A stretch of DNA of 64,000 nucleotides from Desulfuromonadaceae bacterium. GTDB taxonomy: Bacteria > Desulfobacterota > Desulfuromonadia > Desulfuromonadales > JAHYIW01. The notes under the pieces are model-generated. The model ran no database searches. It saw nothing but the letters and a program-made list of their open reading frames with translations, and was not told the origin of the DNA. Positions within the stretch are counted from its first letter, which is position 1. Each line of letters starts with the position of its first letter. Below are positions 8,165 to 17,415 of the stretch, one piece after another. Position numbers and translations under genes: made by a program. Location: NCBI GenBank assembly GCA_019429445.1, contig JAHYIW010000011.1, positions 1 to 64,000 on the forward strand, written 5' to 3'.

Positions 8165-9109
8165 TCAGCGCACCTCCAGAATGATATGGCTCAACATCCC
8201 GAGCAGTGACAGGATAAAAGCCAGCCCGAGGAGTTGCGGCACACGAAACAGGCGCATCTTGGCCAGACCGGTTTCCGCGACAGCCAACGCCAGCCCAAGA
8301 AGCAGGAGTTTCACAATCATGATGATGGCGGCAAAGGCGAGTGCAGCCGGGGTGAGAGTGATTGCGACGCCCCAGGGGAAAAACAGATTAACCAGCAGAA
8401 CCGCATAGAGCATCAACTTGAGCATGGCGCTCCATTCCATCAGCGCCAGATGTCGCCCACAATATTCAAGGATCATCGCTTCATGGATCATGGTCAATTC
8501 CAGGTGGGTGGCCGGATTATCAACCGGAATGCGCCCGGTTTCGGCCATCGCCACCAGCACCAGGCCCATGGCGGCGAAGATGAAGGAGGGGTAGAGCTGA
8601 AACGGGCGCAGCAGCAGGGTGCTGATCACGCTCGAAAGATTGGTACTCGAAACACTCATCGCCAGGGTGAAAACCGCCAGCAGCATGGCCGGCTCGGCCA
8701 GCGAGGAGATAGTCACTTCGCGCGACGAGCCCATGCCGCCGAAGGCGGTGCCGATGTCCATGCCGGCCAACGAGAGAAAGAAGCGACCGAGGGCAAAAAG
8801 TCCAACCAGTACAATGACATCGGCCAGCGCCGAAGTCGGCAGTCCGACGGCAACCAGCGGCACGACCGAGCAGGCGATCGCGGTAACACTGAAAACGATA
8901 TAGGGCGCCAGGCGGAAGATCGGCGAGGCATTTTGCGGCAGGACAATCTCCTTGCCGAAGAGTTTTTTTAGGTCGCGGTAGGGCTGCCAGGGTGGTGCGC
9001 CACGGCGGTTCTGCAACTTGCACTTGCTCCACTTGACCCAGCCGCTGAAGAATGGCGCCGCGCCGATAAAGACCAGGGTCTGCACTATGGCCAGCAGCCA
9101 GCCGTTCAT
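8165..9109 (-). CDS. Ehr complex A membrane subunit (HyfC/NuoH-like)
   Basis: A 314-residue complex I subunit 1 (NuoH) family protein linking the peripheral and membrane arms. Visible features are RRGAPPWQPYRDLKKLFGKE near the N-terminus, the acidic loop GMGSSREVTISSLAEP, and the conserved NPATHLELTMIHEAMILEY. I place the start at the ATG at 9109 because it overlaps the TGA of the HyfB-like gene (ATGA); an ATG four codons upstream is also possible. Confidence 0.85.
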   Translation of the reverse strand: MNGWLLAIVQTLVFIGAAPFFSGWVKWSKCKLQNRRGAPPWQPYRDLKKLFGKEIVLPQNASPIFRLAPYIVFSVTAIACSVVPLVAVGLPTSALADVIVLVGLFALGRFFLSLAGMDIGTAFGGMGSSREVTISSLAEPAMLLAVFTLAMSVSSTNLSSVISTLLLRPFQLYPSFIFAAMGLVLVAMAETGRIPVDNPATHLELTMIHEAMILEYCGRHLALMEWSAMLKLMLYAVLLVNLFFPWGVAITLTPAALAFAAIIMIVKLLLLGLALAVAETGLAKMRLFRVPQLLGLAFILSLLGMLSHIILEVR

Positions 9110-11112
9110 ACCAGCACCCACAGGATAAAGATCAGGGTGAAGAAGGAGTAGGTCAGGTAAACGCGGATATTCCCCCCCTGAATCAAGGCCGTGCGTTTGG
9201 CGGCGGTCAGCACCAATCTGCCGAGGGGCAGGTAGATCTTCTGCCAGGCCCAGTCGCCGATGTGCAGCAGATAGCGCTGCGGCTGCAGGTCGGATGCAGG
9301 CTCAAGCTGCTCCTTGATCGGCCAGGCGGGGCCAAAGATCCGCCGGATCGGCATGCTGAAGGCGGTCGCCGTGTACTGCGTACGTTCGTTCAGCGCACCG
9401 AACCCGCAATCCCAGGGTTCTCCACGCCGGAGCGATTGGCGTCTGCGCTGAGGATGAAACCCGAGCCAGACCAGGATCCAGGCCAGACCTAGCCCCAGCA
9501 GCACCATCGGTGCACCGTACGAAGCGGTCTCTGATGCGATCGGGGTCAGCCATAACCAGCCGTGGGCGGTCGCCTCGGGCAGTGCTTCGCCGAGCAGGCT
9601 CTGTGAAATCACACTCAGTGCGCCGATGGTCCAGGTCGGCAGCACGCCGAACAGCAGGCAGCAGGCGGCCAGGACGATCTGGGCAAACGTCATCCCGAAG
9701 CTGACTTCATGCGCTTGTACGGCTTCGGCGTTGCGCGGCAGGCCGAGGAAGATGACGCCGAACACCTTGACAAAGCAGGCAGCCGCGAGTGCGCCGGTCA
9801 AGGCGAGCGCTGCCGCTGCGACCGGGATCAGGGAACCGAGCACACCACTTTCAAGCACCGGCCCCTGCAAGGCCGCCTGAAAGGTCAACCACTCCGAAAC
9901 AAAGCCGTTAAAGGGCGGCAGCGCCGAGATGCTGATGCAGCCGATCAGGAAGCAGCTGGCGGTGACCGGCATACGGTGAATCAGTCCCCCCATCTGTTCC
10001 ATATCGTGTTGACGGCTCTGCTGCAGCACGGCGCCGGCGCCGAGGAAAAGCAAGCTTTTGAACAGGGCATGGTTCAGACAATGATAGAGTGCCGCGACCA
10101 GGCCGAGCGCCGCCAGGGCCAGATGACCGGTGCCGGCGAAGATCATCGAGAGTCCGAGTCCGATATAGATGATGCCGATGTTTTCGACGCTGTGATAGGC
10201 GAGCAAACGCTTGAGATCATGCTGCATCAGCGCGTAAAGAACTCCCAAAAGTGCCGACGCGGCTCCGATGAGCAGAACCAGCACTCCCCAGGTCCAGTGA
10301 ATTTCGCCCAAAAGATCATAGGTGAAACGAATAAAGCCGTAGATCGCCACCTTGAGCATGACCCCGGACATCAGCGCCGAAATGTGTGAGGGCGCCACCG
10401 GGTGCGCCTGGGGCAACCAGACATGCAAGGGGACGATCCCCGCTTTCATGCCGAAACCGACAAAGGCCAGTAAAAATGCGATGGTCTGCCAATTCGAAGA
10501 GAGCTGCGCCGTCGCCATGGCCGTGAAACTGAAATCGCTGCCGAAACCGGCCAGAACGCCATAGCCGAGCAGGATACACAGTCCGCCAACCTGGGCCATC
10601 AGCAGATAAAGGAAGGCCGCGTTGCGATTTTCGAGCTTGTAGTGCTGGTAAGAAACCAGAAAGTAGCTGGAAACGGACATCAGTTCCCAACTGAACATAA
10701 AGGAGAAAGCATCCGCGGCAAGCAGCAACAGGAACATGCTGGTGACAAACAACCCGGTAAAGATGGTCAGTGGCGCGAGGGGGAGCCCCTCTTTTTCAAA
10801 TTCGTAGGTATATCCTGGACCATAGCAGGCTGCAACCGCCGTGACCAGCCCAACAATTGCGAGGAAAAAACCGGCGAGGGAATCAAGCTGAATGTGAGCC
10901 TGCAGCCAGGGCAGACCGACGGGCAGGACTTCAGACAGGGGGGCAGGATGCAGGAGCGCCATGGCCCCTGCGCCAGCGGCGGTCAGACCTGCCAACCCCA
11001 GAAGACTGAACGCCAGGGTTTTTGAGAGCTGCGGCCGGCGCTTCAAAAGAGGCGGAAGGAGAGCTGAGAACAGCGCCAAGATGATAGCAATTTTAGCAAT
11101 AAACAGTGGCAT
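9106..11112 (-). CDS. Ehr complex A antiporter-like subunit (HyfB/NuoL-like)
   Basis: A 668-residue HyfB-type protein with about 15-16 helices. The proton-pathway residues are present: Glu in FMFSWELMSVSSYFLV, Lys in GFGMKAGIVPLHVWLPQAHP and Lys in HALFKSLLFLGAGA. GAGGATCC stands just before the ATG. It is the first gene of set A and follows the DUF815 ATPase gene by about 50 bases on the same strand, so the two Ehr sets may be one long transcript. Confidence 0.87.
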   Translation of the reverse strand: MPLFIAKIAIILALFSALLPPLLKRRPQLSKTLAFSLLGLAGLTAAGAGAMALLHPAPLSEVLPVGLPWLQAHIQLDSLAGFFLAIVGLVTAVAACYGPGYTYEFEKEGLPLAPLTIFTGLFVTSMFLLLLAADAFSFMFSWELMSVSSYFLVSYQHYKLENRNAAFLYLLMAQVGGLCILLGYGVLAGFGSDFSFTAMATAQLSSNWQTIAFLLAFVGFGMKAGIVPLHVWLPQAHPVAPSHISALMSGVMLKVAIYGFIRFTYDLLGEIHWTWGVLVLLIGAASALLGVLYALMQHDLKRLLAYHSVENIGIIYIGLGLSMIFAGTGHLALAALGLVAALYHCLNHALFKSLLFLGAGAVLQQSRQHDMEQMGGLIHRMPVTASCFLIGCISISALPPFNGFVSEWLTFQAALQGPVLESGVLGSLIPVAAAALALTGALAAACFVKVFGVIFLGLPRNAEAVQAHEVSFGMTFAQIVLAACCLLFGVLPTWTIGALSVISQSLLGEALPEATAHGWLWLTPIASETASYGAPMVLLGLGLAWILVWLGFHPQRRRQSLRRGEPWDCGFGALNERTQYTATAFSMPIRRIFGPAWPIKEQLEPASDLQPQRYLLHIGDWAWQKIYLPLGRLVLTAAKRTALIQGGNIRVYLTYSFFTLIFILWVLV

Positions 11113-11161
11113 AACTGGATCCTCGCATTTGGAGCCGAATCAAGTCAAGGGAAAGAAGAGA

Positions 11162-12052
11162 CTAATTGTTGGCCCGCAATAACAACTCCTTCCCCACCCA
11201 CAGGCGGGCAAACTGCATGGCGGTGCGACCGCAACACTTGCTTTTTTCATACGACCAGGCAATCGCCGCCTGCTCGACGTCACGGGTGAACGCGACCTGA
11301 AGCTGATGTTCGCGGCAGAGAATGTCGATGCACTGCTGCACCACCAGCAGATATTGTTTCTGGGAAAAGACATGGAACGCCACCCAGAGGCCGAAACGGT
11401 CGGAGAGGGAGATTTTTTCCTCGACGGCTTCACCGTGATGGATTTCATTGTTGACCATCTTCGCGCCGAGGTTGTCGGTCTCGTGTTCGGGGAGCAGGTG
11501 GCGACGATTGGAGGTGACGTAGATGAGGACATTTTTCGGGGTCGCGTAGACCGACCCGTCAAGCGCACTTTTGAGAATTTTGTAACTTTTTTCGCCGATT
11601 TCAAAAGACAGATCATCGCAAAAGATGATGAAGTGATAGGGGAGTGCCCTGATCTGAATGAAGATATCGGGAAGGGACGGCAGGTCGTCCTTGTCGAGCT
11701 GAATAATGCGCAACCCGTGGCCGACATAGGCGTTGAGCAGGGCGCGGATCAGCGATGACTTGCCGGTGCCGCGTGATCCCCAGAGGAGGATGTTGTTGGC
11801 CGGATACCCTTGCAGAAACTGACGGGTATTTTCCTCGACGGTCTGTTTCTGCTGGTCGATCCCGAGAAGTTCATCGAGGTGGATCGTATCCTCGGCGGGC
11901 AGCGGTTCAAAATAACCGGACAGGGCGTGCTGTCGCCAGTTGGCCGCCGCGCAGTGCGCCCAGTCAAGCAAGGATACCGGGCGGGGGAGCACCATTTCCG
12001 CCGCCGTCAATACCCGCCGCAATTGGTCGATCAGGTCTTTATCAAAAGGCAT
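11162..12052 (-). CDS. DUF815 family AAA+ ATPase, embedded between the two Ehr sets
   Basis: A 296-residue single AAA+ module: Walker A GSRGTGKSS near 80-90, Walker B IIFCDDLSFE, and sensor-like YVTSNRRHLLP, all typical of DUF815 ATPases. The start at 12052 has CCAAGGAGAACCC ahead of the ATG; a longer reading back to 12169 has no ribosome site. It lies 22 bases after the ferredoxin-NuoB gene of set B and 50 bases before the HyfB-like gene of set A, all on one strand. The position suggests an assembly or remodelling factor for the complexes, perhaps comparable to the ATPases that load metal centres, but this is inference. Confidence 0.8.
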   Translation of the reverse strand: MPFDKDLIDQLRRVLTAAEMVLPRPVSLLDWAHCAAANWRQHALSGYFEPLPAEDTIHLDELLGIDQQKQTVEENTRQFLQGYPANNILLWGSRGTGKSSLIRALLNAYVGHGLRIIQLDKDDLPSLPDIFIQIRALPYHFIIFCDDLSFEIGEKSYKILKSALDGSVYATPKNVLIYVTSNRRHLLPEHETDNLGAKMVNNEIHHGEAVEEKISLSDRFGLWVAFHVFSQKQYLLVVQQCIDILCREHQLQVAFTRDVEQAAIAWSYEKSKCCGRTAMQFARLWVGKELLLRANN

Positions 12053-12074
12053 AATGGGTTCTCCTTGGTCAGTT

Positions 12075-12827
12075 TTAAAGTTGCCCGAGCAGACGCAACA
12101 GGCCGTCGAGTGCCGTATAGGGATGGGGCGGGCAGCCGGGGATGTAGAGGTCAACCGGGAGCAGGTCACCGATGCCGTTGTTCACCTCGGGGCTGTCGCA
12201 AAGCGGCCCCCCACCGATGGCGCAGGCTCCGGAGGCGATCACCAGTTTGGGCGCGGGGATGGCGGCATAGGTCTCCAGCAACGCACTCCTCATGTTCTTG
12301 GTCACAGGACCGGTGATCAGGATGCCATCGGCATGGCGTGGTGAGGCGACGAACTGGATGCCGAAACGGCCCAGGTCGTAAACCAGGGTGCCGAGCACGT
12401 TGAGGTCGGCTTCACAGGCATTACAACCACCGGCACAGACCTGGCGCAGCTTGAGGGATCGACCGAACAGGCGCTTCATCTGACCATCGAGAGCGCTGGC
12501 TAACTGGTGCCCCTCGGCGCTGGCCAACAGGCCTTCCCGCGTGCGGGAAGCGAGGCGATAGTCACTACTGAAATGGATCGCGCCATGCGGGCAGACCGGG
12601 CAGTCGGCGCAGAACAGACAACGTCCCAAATCGAGCTGGGGTTTGCCACCTTTCAGCTCTACCGCCCCATAGGGGCAGGCACTCAGGCATTCGGTGCAAC
12701 CGCTCTGGCAGCGATTGGGATCGATCAGCGGCGCGCCGCGGAATCGTTCGGGTAGCACCGGTTCCTCTTTCGGAAACTTGCCGGTCCGATGGCCTTGGCG
12801 CAGGCGTTCGGGAATAATTTTAAGCAC
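12075..12827 (-). CDS. Ehr complex B small subunit: 2[4Fe-4S] ferredoxin fused to NuoB-like domain
   Basis: A 250-residue protein. The N-terminal part has two 4Fe-4S sites, C40/C44/C47/C51 and C70/C73/C76/C79. The C-terminal part is NuoB/HycG-like with C135, C138, C202 and C232 as proximal cluster ligands. It thus combines the roles of HyfH/NuoI and HyfI/NuoB in one chain and gives an electron wire of three clusters. Translation starts at a GTG (12827) behind AAGGAG. Set A lacks the ferredoxin part, so the two complexes probably take electrons from different partners. The last 61 residues recur as an orphan fragment at 3689-3874. Confidence 0.85.
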   Translation of the reverse strand: MLKIIPERLRQGHRTGKFPKEEPVLPERFRGAPLIDPNRCQSGCTECLSACPYGAVELKGGKPQLDLGRCLFCADCPVCPHGAIHFSSDYRLASRTREGLLASAEGHQLASALDGQMKRLFGRSLKLRQVCAGGCNACEADLNVLGTLVYDLGRFGIQFVASPRHADGILITGPVTKNMRSALLETYAAIPAPKLVIASGACAIGGGPLCDSPEVNNGIGDLLPVDLYIPGCPPHPYTALDGLLRLLGQL

Positions 12828-12878
12828 AGGAACACTCCTTGCCCTTTGAAGTCAGTACTTTTTGAGATTGCGACGCCA

Positions 12879-14396
12879 TCAGAGGTCGAATCCGCAGTAA
12901 GAGAGGTTAAAACTCTTGTTGCATAACGGGAAGTCCGAAATCTGTTCACCGCGCAAAGCTATCGCCAGCCCGTTCCAGTTGCGAAACGATGGATCCACGA
13001 CCTTGTAGCGGTTGAAGCGTCCCGCGCTATCGGTCAATCCGACATGGACCACCTCACCGCGCCAGCCTTCTGTAATCGCAACGGCCAGGCTATCGGGGGC
13101 CAGCGGCCGTTGGGGCATAAGGGCCTCTCCTGTCGGCAGGTTTCTCAGTAAGTGCCGCACCAGTGAGATCGAATTGTAGATCTCACGGCGTCGAATGTTG
13201 GCGCGGTCGTAAACATCGCCACGCTCTTCAATCACCAGCTGATCATACTCACGGGGGTAGGCTCCAATCGGATGATGCATGCGGCTGTCACGTGGCAGGC
13301 CGGAAGCGCGTGCCGCCACCCCGACCATGCCGAACGCTTCTGCGATGTCTGCCGAGACCAGCCCGATGCCATCGAGCCGAGCAAGGACCGAAGGTGACTC
13401 ATAGAACAACTCAATGGCCCCGCGCGTCTCTCTTTCCATCACTGCAAGCCGTTTGAGAAGTTGATTTCTGAGGCTGTCATCAAGGTCGAAGCCGACGCCG
13501 CCGGGGAGCACCAGACCACGTCCAAAGCGGCTGCCGCAGATCTCTGCGGTTAAGTTGAGATAGTCACCGCGAATCCGCCCGCAGAACGACGCAGTTGGTA
13601 AATAACCAACATCACCTGAAAGCGCGCCGACATCACCGACATGGTTGGCCAGTCGTTCCAGTTCCAGCGCCAGTGCGCGAATCGCCTTGCCCCTGGGAGG
13701 CGCGGGAGATGCGCTGAGGGCTTCCAGAATCAGTGCATAATTGCTGCTGTGCCCAATGGTGGTGTCACCGGCCAGAACCTCAACCTGATGCAGAGTGGCG
13801 GGATGCGGACCGCCAACGAATAGCGGTTCGAGACCACGGTGCTGGAACCCGAGGGAGATTTCGAGGCTCATGACCTCTTCGCCGTGGCACTGAAAACGGA
13901 AGTGTCCCGGTTCAATGATCCCGGCGTGAACCGGCCCGACCGCAACTTCATGCACCTCTTCGCCATCAACTCGATAGAACTCCATGTCACCGGGGACCGG
14001 GTGTTGTGCAGGATCCCGCCCCCAGGCATCCTCTCCCGCACGCCAGGGCTGGTGAAAGCGCACTGGTTTAAACCAAGGGTGCCCTTCGATCTTCACCCCG
14101 TACTGTTCGGCAATCTCACGTTCAAAGAGGTGGAGTTGCGGGCAGTCGGGGGTTAAAGATTTGAAGTGGCGTCCGACACTGGTGCGCAACAACAGAAAAT
14201 CTTCCTGCCAGTCGCGTGACATCAGTGCGAATATCTCAAGACGGTCTTCCTCAGCTGGCCGGGCAAAATAGGCCGAGATCCGTGCATTCTCTCGCTTGGC
14301 CTGCAATAGTTCGGTCGTGAATACGCTGTAATCAAGGATATCCAGATCATCAAGCGGCAGCATAGCACCATTTTTGAGCAGGGTTGATTTTTTCAT
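12879..14396 (-). CDS. Ehr complex B large subunit (NuoCD/HycE-like, no NiFe site)
   Basis: A 505-residue NuoC-NuoD-like fusion; the second part opens with HEVAVGPVHAGIIEPGHFRF. The hydrogenase motif RxCGxC is replaced by VEVLAGDTTIGHS, and the C-terminal DPCxxC by DFPLCNKSFNLSYCGFDL. Two cysteines remain near the C-terminus but not in the NiFe-binding pattern. It overlaps the HyfF-like gene upstream by four bases (ATGA). Together with the set A homologue it shows that loss of the nickel site is old and shared, not a recent mutation. Confidence 0.85.
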   Translation of the reverse strand: MKKSTLLKNGAMLPLDDLDILDYSVFTTELLQAKRENARISAYFARPAEEDRLEIFALMSRDWQEDFLLLRTSVGRHFKSLTPDCPQLHLFEREIAEQYGVKIEGHPWFKPVRFHQPWRAGEDAWGRDPAQHPVPGDMEFYRVDGEEVHEVAVGPVHAGIIEPGHFRFQCHGEEVMSLEISLGFQHRGLEPLFVGGPHPATLHQVEVLAGDTTIGHSSNYALILEALSASPAPPRGKAIRALALELERLANHVGDVGALSGDVGYLPTASFCGRIRGDYLNLTAEICGSRFGRGLVLPGGVGFDLDDSLRNQLLKRLAVMERETRGAIELFYESPSVLARLDGIGLVSADIAEAFGMVGVAARASGLPRDSRMHHPIGAYPREYDQLVIEERGDVYDRANIRRREIYNSISLVRHLLRNLPTGEALMPQRPLAPDSLAVAITEGWRGEVVHVGLTDSAGRFNRYKVVDPSFRNWNGLAIALRGEQISDFPLCNKSFNLSYCGFDL

Positions 14397-15823
14397 GGCT
14401 GCACCTCAATCAGGGCGGCGGCACCGTGCAGAAGTCGATTTAAAGGTTCGGGGAGATAAAGACCAAGCATCAGCACGATCAGCAGCAACAGCAGCGGGGG
14501 GGCAACCAACAGAAAGCGATCGCGAAACCCGTTGTCCTTGAGGGTCGGGTCGGCTTCGCCCTGGGTCACCGCCAGAACCGTGCTACCCATGCCGATAAAA
14601 ACCGTTGCCAGCAGGATCAGGACCAGGGTACCGATCAAGTAGTGCTCGCCGCCGAACACCCCGCGCAGGATGGTAAACTCGCTCAAGAACGGGCCGAAGG
14701 GCGGGGAACCGGTGATCGCCAGAAATCCGGCCAGGAAGAGTCCACCAGACAAAGGCAGGCGCGACATCGCTCCACGGATGCCGCTCATTTTTTTACTGTC
14801 GTGAGCGCGCTGGATATTGCCGGCAGCCAGAAACAGGCTCCCCTTGGTCAGGGCGTTGTTGATCAGGTGTAGCATGGCCCCGAAGGTTGCCAAACCGCCG
14901 ATGCCGATGCCGAGCGCCAGGATCCCCATATGTTCGACACTGGAAAAGGCCAGCATCCTTTTGATGTCTGCCTGACGGATGACAAAAATGGCCGCCAGGG
15001 TGAGCGACAAGAGGCCCATGCCGAGCAGGGCATGCTGAGCCATCTTCAGATCGCCTGCCGCGCCCATTAATTGCACCCCGCGCAGAATCGCCAGAAACGC
15101 AACGCTGGTCAGTCCGCCGGCCAACAGGGCACCGACCAGACCGGGCGCCTCGCCATAAGCGTCTGGCTTCCAGGTGTGAAGTGGGGCGAGGCCCATCTTG
15201 CTGCCGAAGCCGACCAGCAGAAAGACAAAACCGGCGTGCAGCCAGGGCTTACTTAAGGAACCAGCCATCGTCAGCAACTGGTCAAACTGCAGGCTGACTT
15301 CAGGGCCCGTGCCGAGGGCGGCATAGCCGACAAACAGAATTCCGAGCATTGCCAGAGCGATGCCGACGGAACAGATCAGCAGGTATTTCCAGGTCGCTTC
15401 GATTGACAGGGCGTTGCGATTGAAATAAATCAACGGCGCACTGGCGATCGTGGTCGTTTCGACCGCAACCCACAGCAGCCCCATGTGCCGCGAGAGCACC
15501 GCCAGGGTCATCGCCGACAGAAAGACCAGCAGGCACGAGACCATGATGTGATTGTCGCGGTCACTGCGCAGGTTGAGGTAATCGAATCCGTAGACCGCGC
15601 AGGCGAAGAAAAGCAGGGCTGTGACCAGGAGCACCAGCCGTGAGAGATCGTCAAGACCGATCCAGTCATGGTTGCGGACCAGCGGCTGGCTGATCAGCAG
15701 GAGAGACAGGACCAGATGCAGGGCGCTTCCCAGCGGTAACACCAGCGAGCGCATTCGATGAGAGGGAAGCCCCCAGGAAATGGCCGCAAAAAACAGAGGG
15801 ACGACAATGACAGCTATCAACAT
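14393..15823 (-). CDS. Ehr complex B antiporter-like subunit (HyfF/NuoN-like)
   Basis: A 476-residue multi-helix Mrp/NuoLMN-type protein. Glu in LWVAVETTTIASAP, Lys in GFGSKMGLAPLHTWKPDAYG and Lys in NALTKGSLFLAAGNI match the proton-pathway residues. It stands three bases after the HyfE-like gene and overlaps the large-subunit gene by four bases. Confidence 0.85.
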   Translation of the reverse strand: MLIAVIVVPLFFAAISWGLPSHRMRSLVLPLGSALHLVLSLLLISQPLVRNHDWIGLDDLSRLVLLVTALLFFACAVYGFDYLNLRSDRDNHIMVSCLLVFLSAMTLAVLSRHMGLLWVAVETTTIASAPLIYFNRNALSIEATWKYLLICSVGIALAMLGILFVGYAALGTGPEVSLQFDQLLTMAGSLSKPWLHAGFVFLLVGFGSKMGLAPLHTWKPDAYGEAPGLVGALLAGGLTSVAFLAILRGVQLMGAAGDLKMAQHALLGMGLLSLTLAAIFVIRQADIKRMLAFSSVEHMGILALGIGIGGLATFGAMLHLINNALTKGSLFLAAGNIQRAHDSKKMSGIRGAMSRLPLSGGLFLAGFLAITGSPPFGPFLSEFTILRGVFGGEHYLIGTLVLILLATVFIGMGSTVLAVTQGEADPTLKDNGFRDRFLLVAPPLLLLLIVLMLGLYLPEPLNRLLHGAAALIEVQP

Positions 15824-15826
15824 AGT

Positions 15827-16465
15827 CTACTCCCGCAGCGCCGAAAGGCGTTCGGTGTTCAGTGATGAAAATTCCCGATTGATCTGGTTGAGAACGATCC
15901 CCATGACGAAGACACCGACCAGCAGGTCGAGTAGCACCCCGGCCTCAACCATCAACGGCATCGCTTCAGAAAGCAGAATGCCGAAGATAAAGATGCCGTT
16001 TTCGAGCACCAAGTAACCGAGGACCTGAGTGATCGCCTTGAGTCGCGTGATCAGCAGGAGAAAACCGGTGCCGAGCGTGGCCAGCGATACCGGGATAAAC
16101 AGGCTGTCATGATGCTGGGGCAAAAGCGGCAGGTAATCGGCAAAGATAAAGGCGGCAGCGGTGGTCAAGGCACCCAAAATCAGGGTCGGTACAAAGCCGA
16201 TAATGGGTTGGACTTCGCGTTGGATACGCACCTCGCGAATGGCGCGAAAGAGCAACCAGGGGATGAACCCGCCCTTCATGGCGAAGGCGGCAAAGGCCAG
16301 AAACAGGGTGTGCCCGGAGAATCCGTGCTCGCTCAGCGGCAGCAGGGCGAGGAGCGCCCCCTGTAGCGCGACCGCCTGGATACAGGCACCAAGACGCGCA
16401 CTACCAAGGCAGAAAAAGTTGATCAGGACGACTGCCAGCAGGCAGAAATTGCTTAGATGAGCCAT
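15827..16465 (-). CDS. Ehr complex B membrane subunit (HyfE-like)
   Basis: A 212-residue, about seven-helix protein of the HyfE type; LKAITQVLGYLVLENGIFIF and VEAGVLLDLLVGVFVMGIVL are its clearest segments. The ATG at 16465 has TGGAG five bases upstream; a GTG two codons earlier would overlap that ribosome site, so I prefer the ATG. Confidence 0.82.
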   Translation of the reverse strand: MAHLSNFCLLAVVLINFFCLGSARLGACIQAVALQGALLALLPLSEHGFSGHTLFLAFAAFAMKGGFIPWLLFRAIREVRIQREVQPIIGFVPTLILGALTTAAAFIFADYLPLLPQHHDSLFIPVSLATLGTGFLLLITRLKAITQVLGYLVLENGIFIFGILLSEAMPLMVEAGVLLDLLVGVFVMGIVLNQINREFSSLNTERLSALRE

Positions 16466-16486
16466 AACCACTCCAAAAATAAGGCT

Positions 16487-17398
16487 TTAACGCAGGGTTA
16501 AAACCAGGGCGAAAGCAGACAGCAGGGTGGTGCCGATCAGCATCTGCGGGATTCTCGGCATACGTAGTCGCGCCATGATCGATTCAATAACTCCGATTAA
16601 GACCGCAAGTAACAACTCCCCCCCTAAAAAGATCAGCAGGTCGAGCCACAGCATTCCCGTATTAAGTGGCAGGACCAGGCGCACCACCAGTGCCCCGAGC
16701 ACCATCATCTTCATCGCTGCACCGTAGAGAATCATGCCTAAGGCCGGGCCGCTGTGATCGAGGACCATGACCTCATGGATCATGGTCAACTCAAGGTGGG
16801 TATTGGGGTCGTCAAAAGGGATGCGTGAGTTTTCGACCAGCACCACGATCAGCAAGCAGACAACCACCAGTCCCAGCGGCGCACTCATGGTCAGCCAGGC
16901 CTGGGACAGATGTGGACCTAAGAGATTTTGCAGCGCCAGACCATCTGACAGGCGGGCCAGCACAATCAGGCCGAAGAGTACCGTCGGCTCGGCCAGACAG
17001 GAGAAGGTCACCTCGCGGACAGCACCCATCCCCTCAAAACTTGAACCGGTGTCGAGCGCCGCTGCTGCGGTAAAAAAGCGCGACAGGCCGAACAGGTAAA
17101 CGAACAGAATCAGGTCCCCGTTAAAGGAGAAGGGTGCCGACAGGGCACCGAAGGGAATCAGCAACGCGGCTAAAATCGGAATCACCAGGCCGACCACAGG
17201 CCCGGCGCGAAAGACCCAGGTGGTGGTGCGACTGAAGACAAAACCTTTTTTCCATAGTCGCAGCAGATCCCAGTAGGGCTGCAGCAGCGGAGCGCCGATG
17301 CGTCCGGCAAACCAGGCCTTGGTCTTGGTGATCACCCCAAGCATCAGCGGGGCAAATAGGAGCAGGACCAGCAGATGGAGCAAAAGCTGAAGAATCAT
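16487..17398 (-). CDS. Ehr complex B membrane subunit (HyfC/NuoH-like)
   Basis: A 303-residue complex I subunit 1 family protein: GRIGAPLLQPYWDLLRLWKK near the N-terminus, GMGAVREVTFSCLAEP in the acidic loop and NTHLELTMIHEVMVLDHSG. It is expected to form the joint between the large/small subunits and the antiporter-like chain. It lies between the HyfB-like and HyfE-like genes with gaps of 17-21 bases. Confidence 0.85.
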   Translation of the reverse strand: MILQLLLHLLVLLLFAPLMLGVITKTKAWFAGRIGAPLLQPYWDLLRLWKKGFVFSRTTTWVFRAGPVVGLVIPILAALLIPFGALSAPFSFNGDLILFVYLFGLSRFFTAAAALDTGSSFEGMGAVREVTFSCLAEPTVLFGLIVLARLSDGLALQNLLGPHLSQAWLTMSAPLGLVVVCLLIVVLVENSRIPFDDPNTHLELTMIHEVMVLDHSGPALGMILYGAAMKMMVLGALVVRLVLPLNTGMLWLDLLIFLGGELLLAVLIGVIESIMARLRMPRIPQMLIGTTLLSAFALVLTLR

Positions 17399-17415
17399 AA
17401 TGACGTCCTTCGCAC

